A stretch of DNA of 64,000 nucleotides from Prionace glauca (taxonomy: Eukaryota > Chordata > Chondrichthyes > Carcharhiniformes > Carcharhinidae), in assembly GCA_037974335.1 (NCBI GenBank), contig CM075760.1:35659609-35723608 (forward strand). The letters are read 5' to 3'. Position numbers and translations under genes: made by a program. Shown here in pieces: positions 45,402 through 55,499 of the stretch. Positions within the stretch are counted from its first letter, which is position 1. Each line of letters opens with the position of its first letter. The notes under the pieces were generated by a model. The model ran no database searches. It was not told the origin of the DNA and saw nothing but the letters and a program-made list of their open reading frames with translations.

Positions 45402-45605
45402 TTGGTTGGATGGATGGACGGACGGATGGGGAATGGTTGGATGGGTGGATGGACGGATGGGGAATGGTTGGATGGGTGGATGGACGGATGGGGAATGGTT
45501 GGATGGGTGGATGGACGGATGGGGAATGGTTGGATGGGTGGATGGACGGATGAAAGGACAAATGGATGGATGAGCTGGTGGACGACCAACAGATGGAGGG
45601 ATGGC
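45402..45605. repeat. 31-bp minisatellite (GGAT-rich)
   Basis: Four near-identical units of GACGGATGGGGAATGGTTGG plus ATGGGTGGATG (31 bp), embedded in a looser GGATGG(A/G) tetranucleotide-type tract. Because the unit is not a multiple of three and the bases are biased, all frames on both strands stay open, giving spurious Pro/Ser/His-rich frames. It lies just beyond the 3' end of the receptor at 45685. Confidence 0.92.
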
Positions 45606-45684
45606 TGGGTGGAGAGAGAGAGAAGGACGGGCGGAGGAATGAACGGACGGAAAGGAACACTTCACTGACTGAGAATAAATGGCA

Positions 45685-47514
45685 TTAACATTTGTTCATC
45701 CTACGTGTAAAATTTTGAAAAAAGATGCCAAATTGTTTTAGTGGGTATGTCACCAAATTCTTTAACTCGGCTCTGATTTTACTCTGAGTCCCAGCATAAA
45801 TCAATGGGTTAATGCAGGAACACAAAAACAGAAGCATATATCCATTTTCCTCAAGATTAAATGTATCACTGAAACTAGAACCTGAGAAATAAGTAACTTT
45901 TGCAATTCGGACATTGATGATAGTTATAAAAAATAACAAATATAACAAGATGAAATTTCCCGAAATTGTGAAGAGTAAAACAATAGACTTTTTCCGCTTG
46001 TCCACCTCTGGGTCGCTCTGAATCTTTCCATTGCCCTGGGCCCGGAGTCTCCTGCGGGCTCTATTGGCCACTAGAATGTGTCTTACCGTAAGAGCATTCA
46101 ACAGAAAAATCAAAATGAATGGGAGGATAGGGGTTACAATGCAACGCATCCAGTCATAAGCAGCCCAGAAAGGGGATGTGTAAAATATTAGCTTTACGTT
46201 GCAGAGCCAGGGTACATTGTTAATGATGTACATGGGTTCATAAATAAAGTACAGAAAGACATTTTTTACACAGGTCAGTGTGGACACGATTCCAATGACC
46301 AAAGTCGCCACATTTTCATTACAATATTTCACTTTGAGTTTCTGGCAACAAATAACCACAAATCTATCAAACGTGAAAGCGACGGTTAACCAGACAGAAC
46401 TGTCCATGGTGGCAGAATTGAGGGCGGTCCGGAAACTGCAAATGGGTGTGACAGACAAAAAACTGGATGGAAAAAATATTCCAGCAATCCGGTTCAATAC
46501 CACAGCTGATATTATGAGCAGGAGATCTGCCACCGCCATGGACACCAGGTAATACGTGATACATCTGGAGAGACCACAACTTCTTCTCGCGAGGATCATA
46601 ATCACTGCTGTGTTAGCTGCAATAGAGGGAAAGAGATTGTGAGAATTTGTGCATGAAAGCGTAAGAAATGGAAAGTTCATCGCAAATAAAAAACAATTAA
46701 TGACATTGTGTTCTGCGTGATATGTGCATCTCAGAGACAATTGTTTCTGGTTAATAATAATATTTTTATTAATAATAAGGAATGTTAACAAAATTGACTG
46801 TATCTTTAGTGAGACCGGACAAAGGCATAATGCGAAATGGAAAACACATCAAAACCAGCATTAAATGCACAATACAATGACATGAAAATAAATAATTTCA
46901 AAAAATGGAGCCGGTAAATTGGAAAATAGCTATCATTAAGTGTGGAAGTTAGTAAGGTCAAGGATTATACAGCAATGGGTATTAAATATGACACATGAAT
47001 GACAGCAAAACGATTTACTTTTGGAAAAATCTGCAGTGAATTTTCACGAATACACCTTCAAACGAAGGCAAATAAATTGACAATTATTAGCAGTTGTCTG
47101 AGCTTGTGGAGGAGATTTGGGAAGCAGCGCTAAGACTGAATTGTATCCCTGATAATCATCTGAAATATCCGGTGATATATAAAACAATACTCTAAATACG
47201 AGAGATTTGACCAGTTATGTTGCTTGACTCATTGCAGAAAACAGAACAATTCGAAACGATGCTGGGTCCCGGCACAGCACAAGCTGTAAATGTGAAATAG
47301 AACTCCCGGGCTGAGCCAATGAGTGCTTGGCACTAGAAGCAGGCTTAGATTGTTGTGAGTTGGGGATAAGAAACAAACATTGAGGGAATTGATGCAACCA
47401 ATCAATATGTTTTTGGCAGCTATTAAATAACTCAGAAATCTTACCTGAAACTCCGATAGCTGCTATGACTGGATAATAAATGGCAAACACCAGGCCTTTT
47501 GGTATTCCATGCAT
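45685..47514 (-). CDS. GPR139-like G-protein-coupled receptor, two exons
   Basis: Exon 1, 47514-47445: ATG, 23 codons ending IYYPVIAAIGVS, donor G|GTAAGA. Exon 2, 46616-45685: acceptor CTATTGCAG, phase-1 join giving A-N-T-A-V-I-M-I-L in TM1. The intron is 828 bp. The predicted protein is 333 residues with SMAVADLLLII (TM2), CSFRTALNSATMDSSVWLTV (TM3), FDRFVVICC in place of DRY, a basic third loop (ARRRLRAQ..DKRKKSI), and CSCINPLIYAGTQSKI in TM7, which here keeps a normal NPxIY motif, unlike its neighbours. The frame open upstream of 46616 is intron. Signalling partner and ligand are unknown; GPR139 is known as a Gq-coupled receptor of neural tissue. Confidence 0.92.
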
Positions 47515-47700
47515 TTCTTCCAGAAGTGCTGATTGCACTCTGCACTACATTGATGAATTGCCATATTTATACCAGATGTCAGGCTCTAGGGATATAATTA
47601 GATTTCTTGATCTTTCGCATGAATTAAATTGAAGAGAACAAACAGATTACTGCAACAAAAGCAACGTGATACAATGGTTAGCACTTTTGCTTCATAACAA

Positions 47701-47990
47701 GTAGTCTCACAACACCAGGTTAAAGTCCAACAGTTTTATTCGATACCAAAAGCCACTAGCTTTCGAGCGTTGCCCCTTCGTCAGTTAAGCGGGAGTTCTG
47801 TGCACAAATAAGGCATATAAAGACACAAACTCAATTTTCAAAATAATGGTTTGAATGGAGGTCTTTACAAGTAATCCAATCTCAAAGGTACAGACAATGT
47901 GAGTGGAGAAAGGGTTAAGCACAGGTTAAAGAGATGTGTATTGTCTCCAGACGGGACAGTTAGTGAGATTTTGCAAGCCCAGGCAAGTAA
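47701..47990 (-). mobile_element. Penelope-like terminal repeat fragment
   Basis: CTCACAACACCAGGTTAAAG and the words up to CTTTCGAGCGTTGCCCCTTC match the end sequence at 36697-36790 in the same orientation and continue into its following region (GTATTGTCTCCAGACGGGAC). No coding part is attached. It is a solitary end piece of the same family. Confidence 0.7.
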
Positions 47991-48115
47991 TGGGGGTTAT
48001 AGAAAGCGTGACATGAACCCAAACTCCCAGTTCAGGCTGTTCTCATGTATGAGGAACCAGAGACTTGGGTCCAATTCCGGCCTAGGGTCACTGTCTGCAT
48101 GAAATTTGCACATTG

Positions 48116-48208
48116 TAACCATAAATCTAACCCTAACCTTAACACTAAAACTAACCACAACCCTAACTAACTATCTAACTCTAACCTTAACATTAACCCT
48201 AACCCTCG
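48116..48208. repeat. Interstitial telomere-like repeat
   Basis: A degenerate run of CCCTAA-type hexamers: AATCTAACCCTAACCTTAAC through ATTAACCCTAACCCTCGG. Exact TAACCC units are interspersed with TAACCT, TAACTC and TAACCA variants. The vertebrate telomere repeat on this strand is (CCCTAA)n. The decay indicates an old internal array. Confidence 0.8.
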
Positions 48209-48446
48209 GTGACAATAAAGCCAATACAAAACAATAGCAAGAATATGGACCTCAAGAAAGGGGAAAGAAAGAGGTTCAGGACAAAACAAAGAAAATAGCC
48301 CACCAGTTAAGAAGCCAACAGCCTCGTAGACAGAGACTAATCTCTCCTTAACCTACAGACAATAAAGATTCATTGGATCCCCCAGAACCCAACACCAGCC
48401 AAATGATACGAAAAACTCTCCCAAGCCAAAGCGTTTGTCGAGGGGT

Positions 48447-48480
48447 GGAGGTGGGGGGGGGGGGGGGGGTCGGGGGGAGG
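48447..48480 (+). repeat. Poly-G tract
   Basis: GGTGGAGGTGG is followed by about 18 consecutive G, then TCGGGGGGAGG. It could form a G-quadruplex; the exact length is prone to sequencing error. Confidence 0.8.
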
Positions 48481-48599
48481 CGTTGGGGGCGTGGAGGGAG
48501 TTGGGAGTGCGGAGGGCATGGGAAATTATGATGGATACTGAGATGATGATGTCAATGAAACACTAGCCCCAAATTCCCATTGAGTTCCATTCAGAGTCA

Positions 48600-49500
48600 G
48601 ATTGCAGCTCGGATAGAAAATTGGATTGTCTGCGATTACACTTAATAAAATCCCGTGTCGGCATTCGACAGTGAGATTGGTATAATGAGCTAATAACTCA
48701 AATCAGTGCACAGTTAGTCATTTTGAGGCGCTCATGCAATTTGCTGTGTTTGTTATAGATCTGAGTGAGTTAGGGCTCGAATTGTGCTGAAGCCAAAAAT
48801 TATAACAAGCAACTACATTTTAAATATACACAGAACATACCATAGAGGCAGGGTTCAGCTGGATTTCTAAACGGACTAAGGGAAAAACTGAGCACCGAGG
48901 AATGGAAAATCCAGCGACATGTGAGACATGTGTCCAATTATAATGAAAGATTATTTGATAATGTCTGGATGAGAAAATAGACAAATCTTTAAATCACTAA
49001 AATGTAAGGTTATACAATAATTAGCTGGTAATCGACATGTTCACTAGCGGGAAGGTAAATATGAATGCAAGTATTAAATTCACTATCTTTCGGCCAAATT
49101 TCCCTGTGAATCTTACTGACAGAGACATTAATACCATTGCTTTACTGATTGTTCCCTTTCCATGGAAACAGTGAAATCAATTTTCTTCAAATATCTCCTC
49201 AAACCTGCTGCACTAACCTTGCGATTAAAGGGATACAACACCTCCAATTGTTGGTGGAACACAGAGACTGCAGGCGCTGGGGCTTGTGAGTCTGCGAACC
49301 GGTTACTGAAATATGAATATTGAACGATATTGTCCGAGATTGGAGCTTGTAGAAGGATCTCGGCTGGCGTATTCGCCCTTTTTATAACCAGGCACCGCAG
49401 ATAAATCCTGTTCTTCATTTCCCATTGGGAGATAATGTCCGGAGATTGAAGTTGCGATTACATGAGACATCAAATTGGACATTCGATGCAGTTATCAGAC
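48600..49500. repeat. Paralogous intergenic block, copy 1
   Basis: Diverged but colinear with about 59450-60330. Shared landmarks are the region of TTACACTTAATAAAATCC with GCATTTAGTAAAACTC, the block of AAATATACACAGAACATAC with AAAGATGCACAGAACAGA, and GATATTGTCCGAGATTGGAG with AAATTGTCTGGGATTGAAG. This points to an old duplication of the surroundings of the receptors. No gene is seen in it. Confidence 0.6.
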
Positions 49501-49689
49501 GGTAATCACATTCAGAATCTTAGTGGGTAAACATTTCTGCTCTCTTTAATTCATTTGTCAGACATTTTCACGGTTTAGTCTTAAAAAAGGAACAAAGTAT
49601 CAGAGATTTACAGGGACACACACACAGGTGTTGGAGGCTACAGAGAGGCATACATATATAGATGCAGATACACCAAGAACCCGCCTATC

Positions 49690-50115
49690 TGTGAGAAGAA
49701 ACTGGAGTATCCCCACACAGACACGAGGAGAATGTGCAAACTCCACACAGACAGTGACCAGAGCTGGGCATCGAACTCCAGGACTCTGGAAGCTGTGAAG
49801 CAGCAGTGCTAAACATTGTGCTACCGTGTCGCTCGTTTCTATACCTAAACATTCAATGTCCCCATTCATGAAGTTGCAAAATGTGGTCTCTCGCCAGAAA
49901 CTTTGAAATATTAGTTTTACTAACTACTAAGGTTCCCAGGCCATAGCCCCTCCTCATCTCAGTTTTAAACCTACCGATCGTCAAACTATCCATATGACCT
50001 CTTGTTTTAAATTGCCCCATAAAAAAATAAACTTTGGGTCTATCTTTATTTATCAATCCATTTAGAATTGTATATACCTCGATCAGATTCCCCCCTCACT
50101 TCTAAACTTCATCAG
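49690..50115 (-). mobile_element. SINE fragment followed by LINE 3' fragment
   Basis: 49690-49836 is the front part of a minus-strand tRNA-derived SINE (head CGACACGGTAGCACAATG, box TTCGATGCCC). 49855-50115 looks like the minus-strand 3' coding end of a LINE (a GGGGGGAATCTGATCGAGG block that reads like GGNLIEVYTIL). Both are truncated and decayed. Confidence 0.6.
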
Positions 50116-50199
50116 TTTATGAGACAATTTCACCTCACTATCAATTCCATGGCCCAGCTCAATCCGTGTTGTCATTGGCTGAACGAGGCAATCATCGAA

Positions 50200-50490
50200 C
50201 AAAGAACAAAACAGCACGGGAAACAGGCCCTTCGGCCCAACGAGCCCGCGCCGTCCCATGGTCAGTGACCTATTCATGACTCTAGTCTATGCCTAATGTG
50301 TGAGGATCAGGGAGTTCCAATATAGGGACAATTTGTTACCCAATCAATCAGCCTAAAAGCACATTTTTGGGATGTGGGAGGAAACCGGAGCACCCGGAGG
50401 AAACCCACGCAACCACGGGGAGAACGCGCAAACTCCCACGGACACAGGCCCAACTCCATGTGTCCGCACAGCAACAGAGATAGCCTCATG
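50200..50490 (-). mobile_element. SINE variant with ACAAAGAACA tail, copy 1
   Basis: The minus-strand element shares the SINE middle (GGATGTGGGAGGAAACCGGA in plus view) but has its own 3' part (CGGCCCAACGAGCCCGCGCC) and a tail of AACAAAGAACA type. A near-identical copy lies at 52113-52410 with different flanks, so the two are separate recent insertions. A further tail fragment lies at 59335-59408 on the plus strand. Confidence 0.82.
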
Positions 50491-50609
50491 TTTCATCCAA
50501 ACGGACATTTTGAAAATGGAAAGTGTCAGAAGTGAAAAAAAGATCTAAATGAAAATAAGAAGCAAAGGGATTTGTGTTAAGTCAGTTTAGAAACTACTGT
50601 TCACTGGTT

Positions 50610-50679
50610 TCCCTGGTAGTCCAGTGGTTTGTGTTCAACACTTCCCCACTGATGTGTTGTTTCAATTTCCACCGAGGAA
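50610..50679 (+). pseudogene. tRNA-Glu-like relic
   Basis: TCCCTGG pairs with CCGAGGA with one mismatch (acceptor stem), and the D-arm region GTAGTCCAGTGGTTTG resembles tRNA-Glu. The loop would be CTTCCCC and the anticodon and T stems do not pair well. A second, weaker relic (GGTCTGGTGGTTACAG) is at 51189-51257. Neither can be a working tRNA gene. Confidence 0.55.
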
Positions 50680-50689
50680 AATAAGATTA

Positions 50690-51600
50690 TTTGATCTCAG
50701 CAAACCATTAATAATGATCTGATTGACTCTCCGATCGAAAGCAGATCTACTAGAATCAGCCGAGTGAGGTTTGCAAGTTTAGATCAGAGCTGGAAATTTC
50801 ATATGTGGAACGGTTCAAGAACAAACACAGAAAGAGGACAGTGATAGACTGCAAAGTACTAACGATTGAGATGTTGCAATGTAAAATCTGTGTGCTAATG
50901 AGTCAGATTTCACCGTTTACATTCATATTGAATAATGGAACTTTTCCCTCACTCTGCATTGAAAAGCGTTTGGAAATATTTTAGTTCAGTTTCGAACTGT
51001 CAGAAGCGAAAGTGATAATTATACTGGAGTGTTCAGGGAATGTTTTCATTGGCCGAACACATCATGGTTGAATCACAAGCTGCCATTTTGCGGGAGAAAT
51101 CTGTTTGTGATGAAAGTGGTCTGGTGTAAAAATTAAATTAACAAAAGCAGCGTGGATAAAGTAAATTCTAAAACACGCTGTAAGCTGCTGGTCTGGTGGT
51201 TACAGTTTGAGTCTTTCCCTGCTGTTCGGATTACTGGTCTGAAATTGAAAATTTATTGCTCCCATCCAAACTCAGAAAACACATGTGAGTTGTTACCTGG
51301 ATGAACATATAAAATATAATCGTGCCTCGTGCCCTGAAGTGCAGACTCTGAGCAAATTCAACAGGAGGTTCTCTTGTCATTTCTGACAGAAATTGGGAAG
51401 AGACGAGCTTAAGGACAGTTTAAATGATGCCGGCCCTTCACTGCATGTTACTGTGTGCAGCTCCTTGTGTTTCTGAGGTGAGATGATTTCTGTTTGTTCC
51501 TCAGTTCAGACTTATCTGAATCAGTGAAGGAGCAGGCTCAATCCTCCTGATGGTCTTTCCAAGTTCCATTGCTTTTAATGAATTTCAGTAACGTTATCAT
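50690..51600. other. Intergenic, nothing recognised
   Basis: No protein-coding gene or named repeat. A weak tRNA-like stretch at 51189-51257 is mentioned with the relic at 50610. Confidence 0.4.
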
Positions 51601-51631
51601 CAAATAACATTATTGTGACAGCGTTTCACGT

Positions 51632-51713
51632 GGTAGCGTGGCCGAGCGGTCTAAGGCGCTGAATTAAGGCTCCAGTCTCTTCGGAGGCGTGGGTTCGAGT
51701 CCCACCGCTGCCA
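51632..51713 (+). tRNA. tRNA-Leu (AAG)
   Basis: 82 nt. The acceptor stem GGTAGCG pairs with CGCTGCC, the A box is TGGCCGAGCGG, the B box is GGTTCGAGTCC, and the long class-II variable arm TCTCTTCGGAGGC is characteristic of leucine tRNA. The anticodon loop TTAAGGC gives AAG. The stem CTGAA/TCCAG has one A-C mismatch compared with the usual CTGGA. A TTTT (about 51727) can serve as terminator. Confidence 0.92.
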
Positions 51714-51974
51714 AAATAGATTTGGGTTTTGGTCTCACAGCTCATATTGAATGCAGGGATGTGTACAGTGTCATTTTCGTCAAGAACAACGAACAGAAAC
51801 ATTACCAACTGAACAATTTGCCGGGGTAAAGCAGTGGGTGCAAGTGGCCCCTTTTGAGATCACACACACAGTGAATTTCTGACTGCCGAGTTAAACACTC
51901 TGATGAAGGAGCAGCGCTCCAAATCATTGCTCTCTTCGATATTTGGGAGACGGAAGCTTCCCACCTACCAGCCG

Positions 51975-52047
51975 GCCGAAATAGCTCAGTCGGGAGAGCG
52001 TTAGCCTGAAGATCTAAAGGTCCCTGGTTCAATCCTGGGTTTCGGCA
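51975..52047 (+). tRNA. tRNA-Phe (GAA)
   Basis: 73 nt. The acceptor GCCGAAA pairs with TTTCGGC and the discriminator is A. The A box is TAGCTCAGTCGG, the B box is GGTTCAATCC, and the anticodon loop CTGAAGA gives GAA. The stem TTAGC/TCTAA has one mismatch at 31-39. A TTTT lies about 15 bases downstream. Confidence 0.93.
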
Positions 52048-52112
52048 GGATCCCATTGCTGGTTTTCTGTGCTATCTGCTAATTGCACCGCATTTTGTCT
52101 CGCACTGTCTTA

Positions 52113-52410
52113 AGAACAAAGAACAACACAGCACGGGAAACAGGCCCTTCGGCCCAACGAGCCCGCGCCGCCGTCCCATGGTCAGTGACCTATTCATGAT
52201 TTTAGTCTATGCCTAATGTGTGAGGATCAGGGAGGTCCAATATAGGGACAATTTGTTACCCAATCAATCAGCCGAACAGCACATTTTTGGGATGTGGGAG
52301 GAAACCGGAGCACCCGGAGGAAACCCACGCAACCATGGGGAGAACGCGCAAACTCCCACGGACACAGGCCCAAATCCATGTATCCGCACAGCAACAGAGA
52401 TAGCCTCTGA
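52113..52410 (-). mobile_element. SINE variant with ACAAAGAACA tail, copy 2
   Basis: Near-identical to 50200-50490 with only scattered differences (for example a few bases around CGCCGCCGTCCC). The flanks are unrelated. The two copies stand in direct orientation on either side of the tRNA-Leu and tRNA-Phe genes. Confidence 0.85.
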
Positions 52411-54765
52411 GCTGCCATGATGCCCTCGAGATGGTCCAGTTTACGCACACCAACGACATGAAGCAGTAGGCAACTCCCGAAGCAATATCCAAGAGCAGCC
52501 CACCACAACCTGCCGCCCGCATGCCCCTTGCTGGACTTAAGTGCCTGTGGATAAAAAATTCATTATTAAGAAACTCTATATCCCTGAGGCTAAAACTGAC
52601 CCCAAGCCTACAATGCTTAGTAAGGCCTGCTATATCCCTCTATATGTAGACCGCTCATGTGGCTGTCCAAGTGACTGTTGAACAACTCTAGCGTGCCTGC
52701 ATCCACCACCTTACTTGGCAGTGCATTCCACATCCCCACTCCCCTTTGTGTGAAAAACTGCCCTCTAATATTAGTCTTAGCCCCCCTCACCCTAAGCCCG
52801 TGTCCCCTCGTTCTATCCATTTCTAATAGCGGAAAAAGCTTATCACCATCTACTCTATCTGTCCCCTTCATAATCTTATCAACCTCTATTAGATCCCCCC
52901 TCAGCCGACGTCTCTCAAGGGAAAACAGCCCAAGTGCGTTCAATCTTTCCTCGTAAGACAGCCCTTCCATACCAGGCAACACCTTGGTAAATCTCCTCTG
53001 CACTCTCTCCAGGATCTCTACATCCTTCCGGTAGTACGGCGACCAGAACTGGACGCAGTACTCCAAGTGAGGCCTAACCAACGTTCTATACAACTGCAAC
53101 ATCAGACTCCTACTCTTATATTCTATACCCCTTCCTATGAAGGCTAACATGCCATACGCTTTCCTCATCACATTCTGCACCTGCACCGACACCTTCAGGG
53201 ACTTGTGTACCTGCACCCCCAGGCCTCTCTGCGTATCTATACTCCGGATAGTTCTACCTTTTATCATATAAGTCCCTTCCACATTATTCCGGCCAAAGTG
53301 CATCACCTCGCATTTCTCCGGATTAAATTCCATTTGCCATCTATCTGCCCAATCTACCAGCCTATCTATGTCCTGTTGCATTGCCAGGCACTGCTCCTCA
53401 GTACCCGCCAATCCAACCATCTTAGTGTCATCAGCAAATTTGCTGATCACACCACCTACCCCCTTTTCCAAGTCATTAATATATACTACAAATAGTAGAG
53501 GTCCTAGTACCGAGCCCTGCGGCACCCCACTGGTGACAGACCTCCAATTGGAGAAGGAGCCCTCCTCTACTACCCGCTGTCTCCTCCTCCCAAGCCAGTT
53601 CTCCACCCATCTACATACCTGGCCTTGTATCTCATGAGCCTTCACCTTTTCTATCAGCCTACCGTGAGGGACCTTGTCAAACGCCTTACTGAAATCCATA
53701 TAAACAACATCAACGGCTTGTCCTTCGTCAACCGTTTTTGTCACCTCTTCAAAAAATTCCAATAGATTCGTAAGGCACGACCTCCCTGTAACGAAGCCAT
53801 GCTGCGTATCCCTGATCAGATTGCAGCGCTCCAGATGCTCATACATCCTATCCTTGAGGATCCTCTCCATTATCTTGCCTATAACTGAAGTCAAGCTCAC
53901 TGGCCTATAGTTCCCTGGGTTATCCCTCTGACCCTTCTTAAACAACGGTACTACATTTGCAATCCGCCAATCCTCTGGGACCTCACCTGTGTCCAAAGAA
54001 GAGACAAAGATTTGCGTCAGAGGCCCAGCAATTTCATCCCTCACCTCCCTTAGCAGCCTAGGATAGATGCCATCAGGCCCCGGAGATTTGTCCGTCTTTA
54101 TACTGTCTAAAAATCCCAACACCTCTTCCCTCGTGATGACTATTTCCCTCATCGGATCCTCAAACTTCTCAAGCACAGCAGCAGAGGACTGACCCCTCTC
54201 CTGAGTGAATACCGACGCAAAGTATTCATTCAAGATCTCCCCCATTCCCCCAGGCTCCAAGCATAGTTCCCCTCCTCTGTCCCTGAGAGGACCAATGTTC
54301 CCTCTAACCATCCTTTTGTTTCTAATATAGTTGTAAAATGCCTTTGGATTTTCCTTAATCCTACCCGCCAAAGCCATTTCGTGGCCCCTTTTTGCCTTTC
54401 TGATGCCCCTTTTAAGTTCTCTCCTACATTCTCTGTATTTTTCTAACGCTATCTCTGTCCTCAAATGCCTCGATCTAGTGTACGCCTCCCTCTTTCTCCT
54501 GACCAGGTCCTCAATATCCCTAGTTACCCACGGCTCTCTAATCCTACCTTTCCCATCCTTCCTCTTGACCGGCACATGTCTTTCCTGTAAAGATTTTAGT
54601 TTTCCCTTGAGAGACTCCCACATACCCAGCGTCGACCTACCGTTAAACAGCGTACCCCAGTCCGTATCTTTAAGATCCTGTCTAATCCGGCTGTATCTAG
54701 CCCTTCCCCAATTTAAAACCCTCCCCTTAGGACAGGCTTCATCTTTATCCATCTTCAAACATCAA
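52411..54765 (-). mobile_element. CR1-type LINE with uninterrupted RT frame
   Basis: Minus-strand element, 5'-truncated near 54765 just upstream of the RT linker. The exact 3' end is uncertain (between about 52411 and 52600). Its coding region is fully open. It is related to the 22.3 kb element (shared words RTLVRPHLEYC, SLERRRLRGDLIEV) but distinct, with YMIKGRTIRSIDTQRGLGVQ as a diagnostic block shared with the old fragments at 3984 and 25230. The lack of breaks points to a recent insertion. Confidence 0.85.
52617..54758 (-). CDS. LINE reverse transcriptase, 713 codons open
   Basis: The frame holds the end of the endonuclease-RT linker (RVLNWGRARYSRIRQDLKD, REPWVTRDIEDLVRRKRE), the RT core ([78 protein letters not shown] at about 53425-53442), the thumb (LVRPHLEYCVQFWSPYY) and the closing block (GQFFTQRGVGMWNALPSK), and stops naturally at 52617. 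It has no natural start, because the endonuclease and ORF1 are missing. It is not a host gene. Confidence 0.93.
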   Translation of the reverse strand: MKMDKDEACPKGRVLNWGRARYSRIRQDLKDTDWGTLFNGRSTLGMWESLKGKLKSLQERHVPVKRKDGKGRIREPWVTRDIEDLVRRKREAYTRSRHLRTEIALEKYRECRRELKRGIRKAKRGHEMALAGRIKENPKAFYNYIRNKRMVRGNIGPLRDRGGELCLEPGGMGEILNEYFASVFTQERGQSSAAVLEKFEDPMREIVITREEVLGFLDSIKTDKSPGPDGIYPRLLREVRDEIAGPLTQIFVSSLDTGEVPEDWRIANVVPLFKKGQRDNPGNYRPVSLTSVIGKIMERILKDRMYEHLERCNLIRDTQHGFVTGRSCLTNLLEFFEEVTKTVDEGQAVDVVYMDFSKAFDKVPHGRLIEKVKAHEIQGQVCRWVENWLGRRRQRVVEEGSFSNWRSVTSGVPQGSVLGPLLFVVYINDLEKGVGGVISKFADDTKMVGLAGTEEQCLAMQQDIDRLVDWADRWQMEFNPEKCEVMHFGRNNVEGTYMIKGRTIRSIDTQRGLGVQVHKSLKVSVQVQNVMRKAYGMLAFIGRGIEYKSRSLMLQLYRTLVRPHLEYCVQFWSPYYRKDVEILERVQRRFTKVLPGMEGLSYEERLNALGLFSLERRRLRGDLIEVDKIMKGTDRVDGDKLFPLLEMDRTRGHGLRVRGAKTNIRGQFFTQRGVGMWNALPSKVVDAGTLELFNSHLDSHMSGLHIEGYSRPY

Positions 54766-54769
54766 TTCA

Positions 54770-55080
54770 CACAAATTGCAACAGACCAAACACCCATCGC
54801 AATTTCCACCCTGCCAGGTGTTGTTCTATTTCCACCTTGTTGGATTTCGCTTTTTAAAAACTTCCTCTATTTCTAAACATTCCCAATGTTAATGAAAGGT
54901 GATGGAGGTGAAGGTTTATCTTTGTTTCTTTATGCACACATGCCATGTAATGTCCTGAGTTTTTCCAACCTCATCACATTTCAGTGCAGATGTCAGGTCC
55001 GCTTTTACATGGCAATGAAAATACATTTAGTTGACCTGCTGTTTCAACAAAAACAATGTATATTTGCATTACCTCTTTCG
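54770..55080. other. Intergenic, nothing recognised
   Basis: Spacer between the LINE and the following SINE. No coding or repeat signature recognised. Confidence 0.4.
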
Positions 55081-55081
55081 A

Positions 55082-55378
55082 TTCCTCCAGAAGGAGGCCA
55101 TTCAGCCCATCGAGTCCGCACCCACAACAATCCCACCCACGCCCTATTCCCCGCAAACCCACATACTTACCCTTCTAATCCCTCTGACACTAGGACCAAT
55201 TTAGCACGGCCAATCAAACTAAAACACGCATCTTTGAATCGGAAACTGGAACACCCGGAGGAAACCCACGGAGGCACGGGAAGAACGTGCAAACTCTGCA
55301 TAGGCGGTGACTCGAGGACCTGAGTCCCTGGCACTGTGAGACATCAGTGCTAATCACTGTGCTACCGTGCTGTCCTTT
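55082..55378 (-). mobile_element. tRNA-derived SINE
   Basis: Minus strand. Plus view: CCATTCAGCCCATCGAGTCC, then CTTCTAATCCCTCTGACACT, GGAACACCCGGAGGAAACCC and TCACTGTGCTACCGTGC at the head. The B-box region is decayed and about 10 bases around the TTTGAATCGGAAACTGG block are missing compared with the SINE at 7647. Confidence 0.83.
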
Positions 55379-55499
55379 CTCCTGCATTCAATGTCACTGC
55401 AGTTCACTCCATTCAAAGTTTTATTATCAATCTGTGATACACCATCCTGTGGTGATTCTGCTGAATAACATTAAATTATCACCGATAATGGACCATCCA

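Noticed and set aside
45315-45668. Long open frames on both strands (His/Pro/Ser-rich and Gly/Trp/Asp-rich)
   Set aside because: They are products of the 31-bp minisatellite, open in every frame, without start context or family resemblance.
46617-46791. Upstream extension of the 45.7 kb receptor frame (about 58 codons)
   Set aside because: A strong acceptor at 46617 and a matching first exon at 47514-47445 show this stretch is intron.
51189-51257. Possible second tRNA-Glu-like gene
   Set aside because: Only the D-arm region matches; the acceptor, anticodon and T stems do not pair. Mentioned as a relic, not annotated as a gene.
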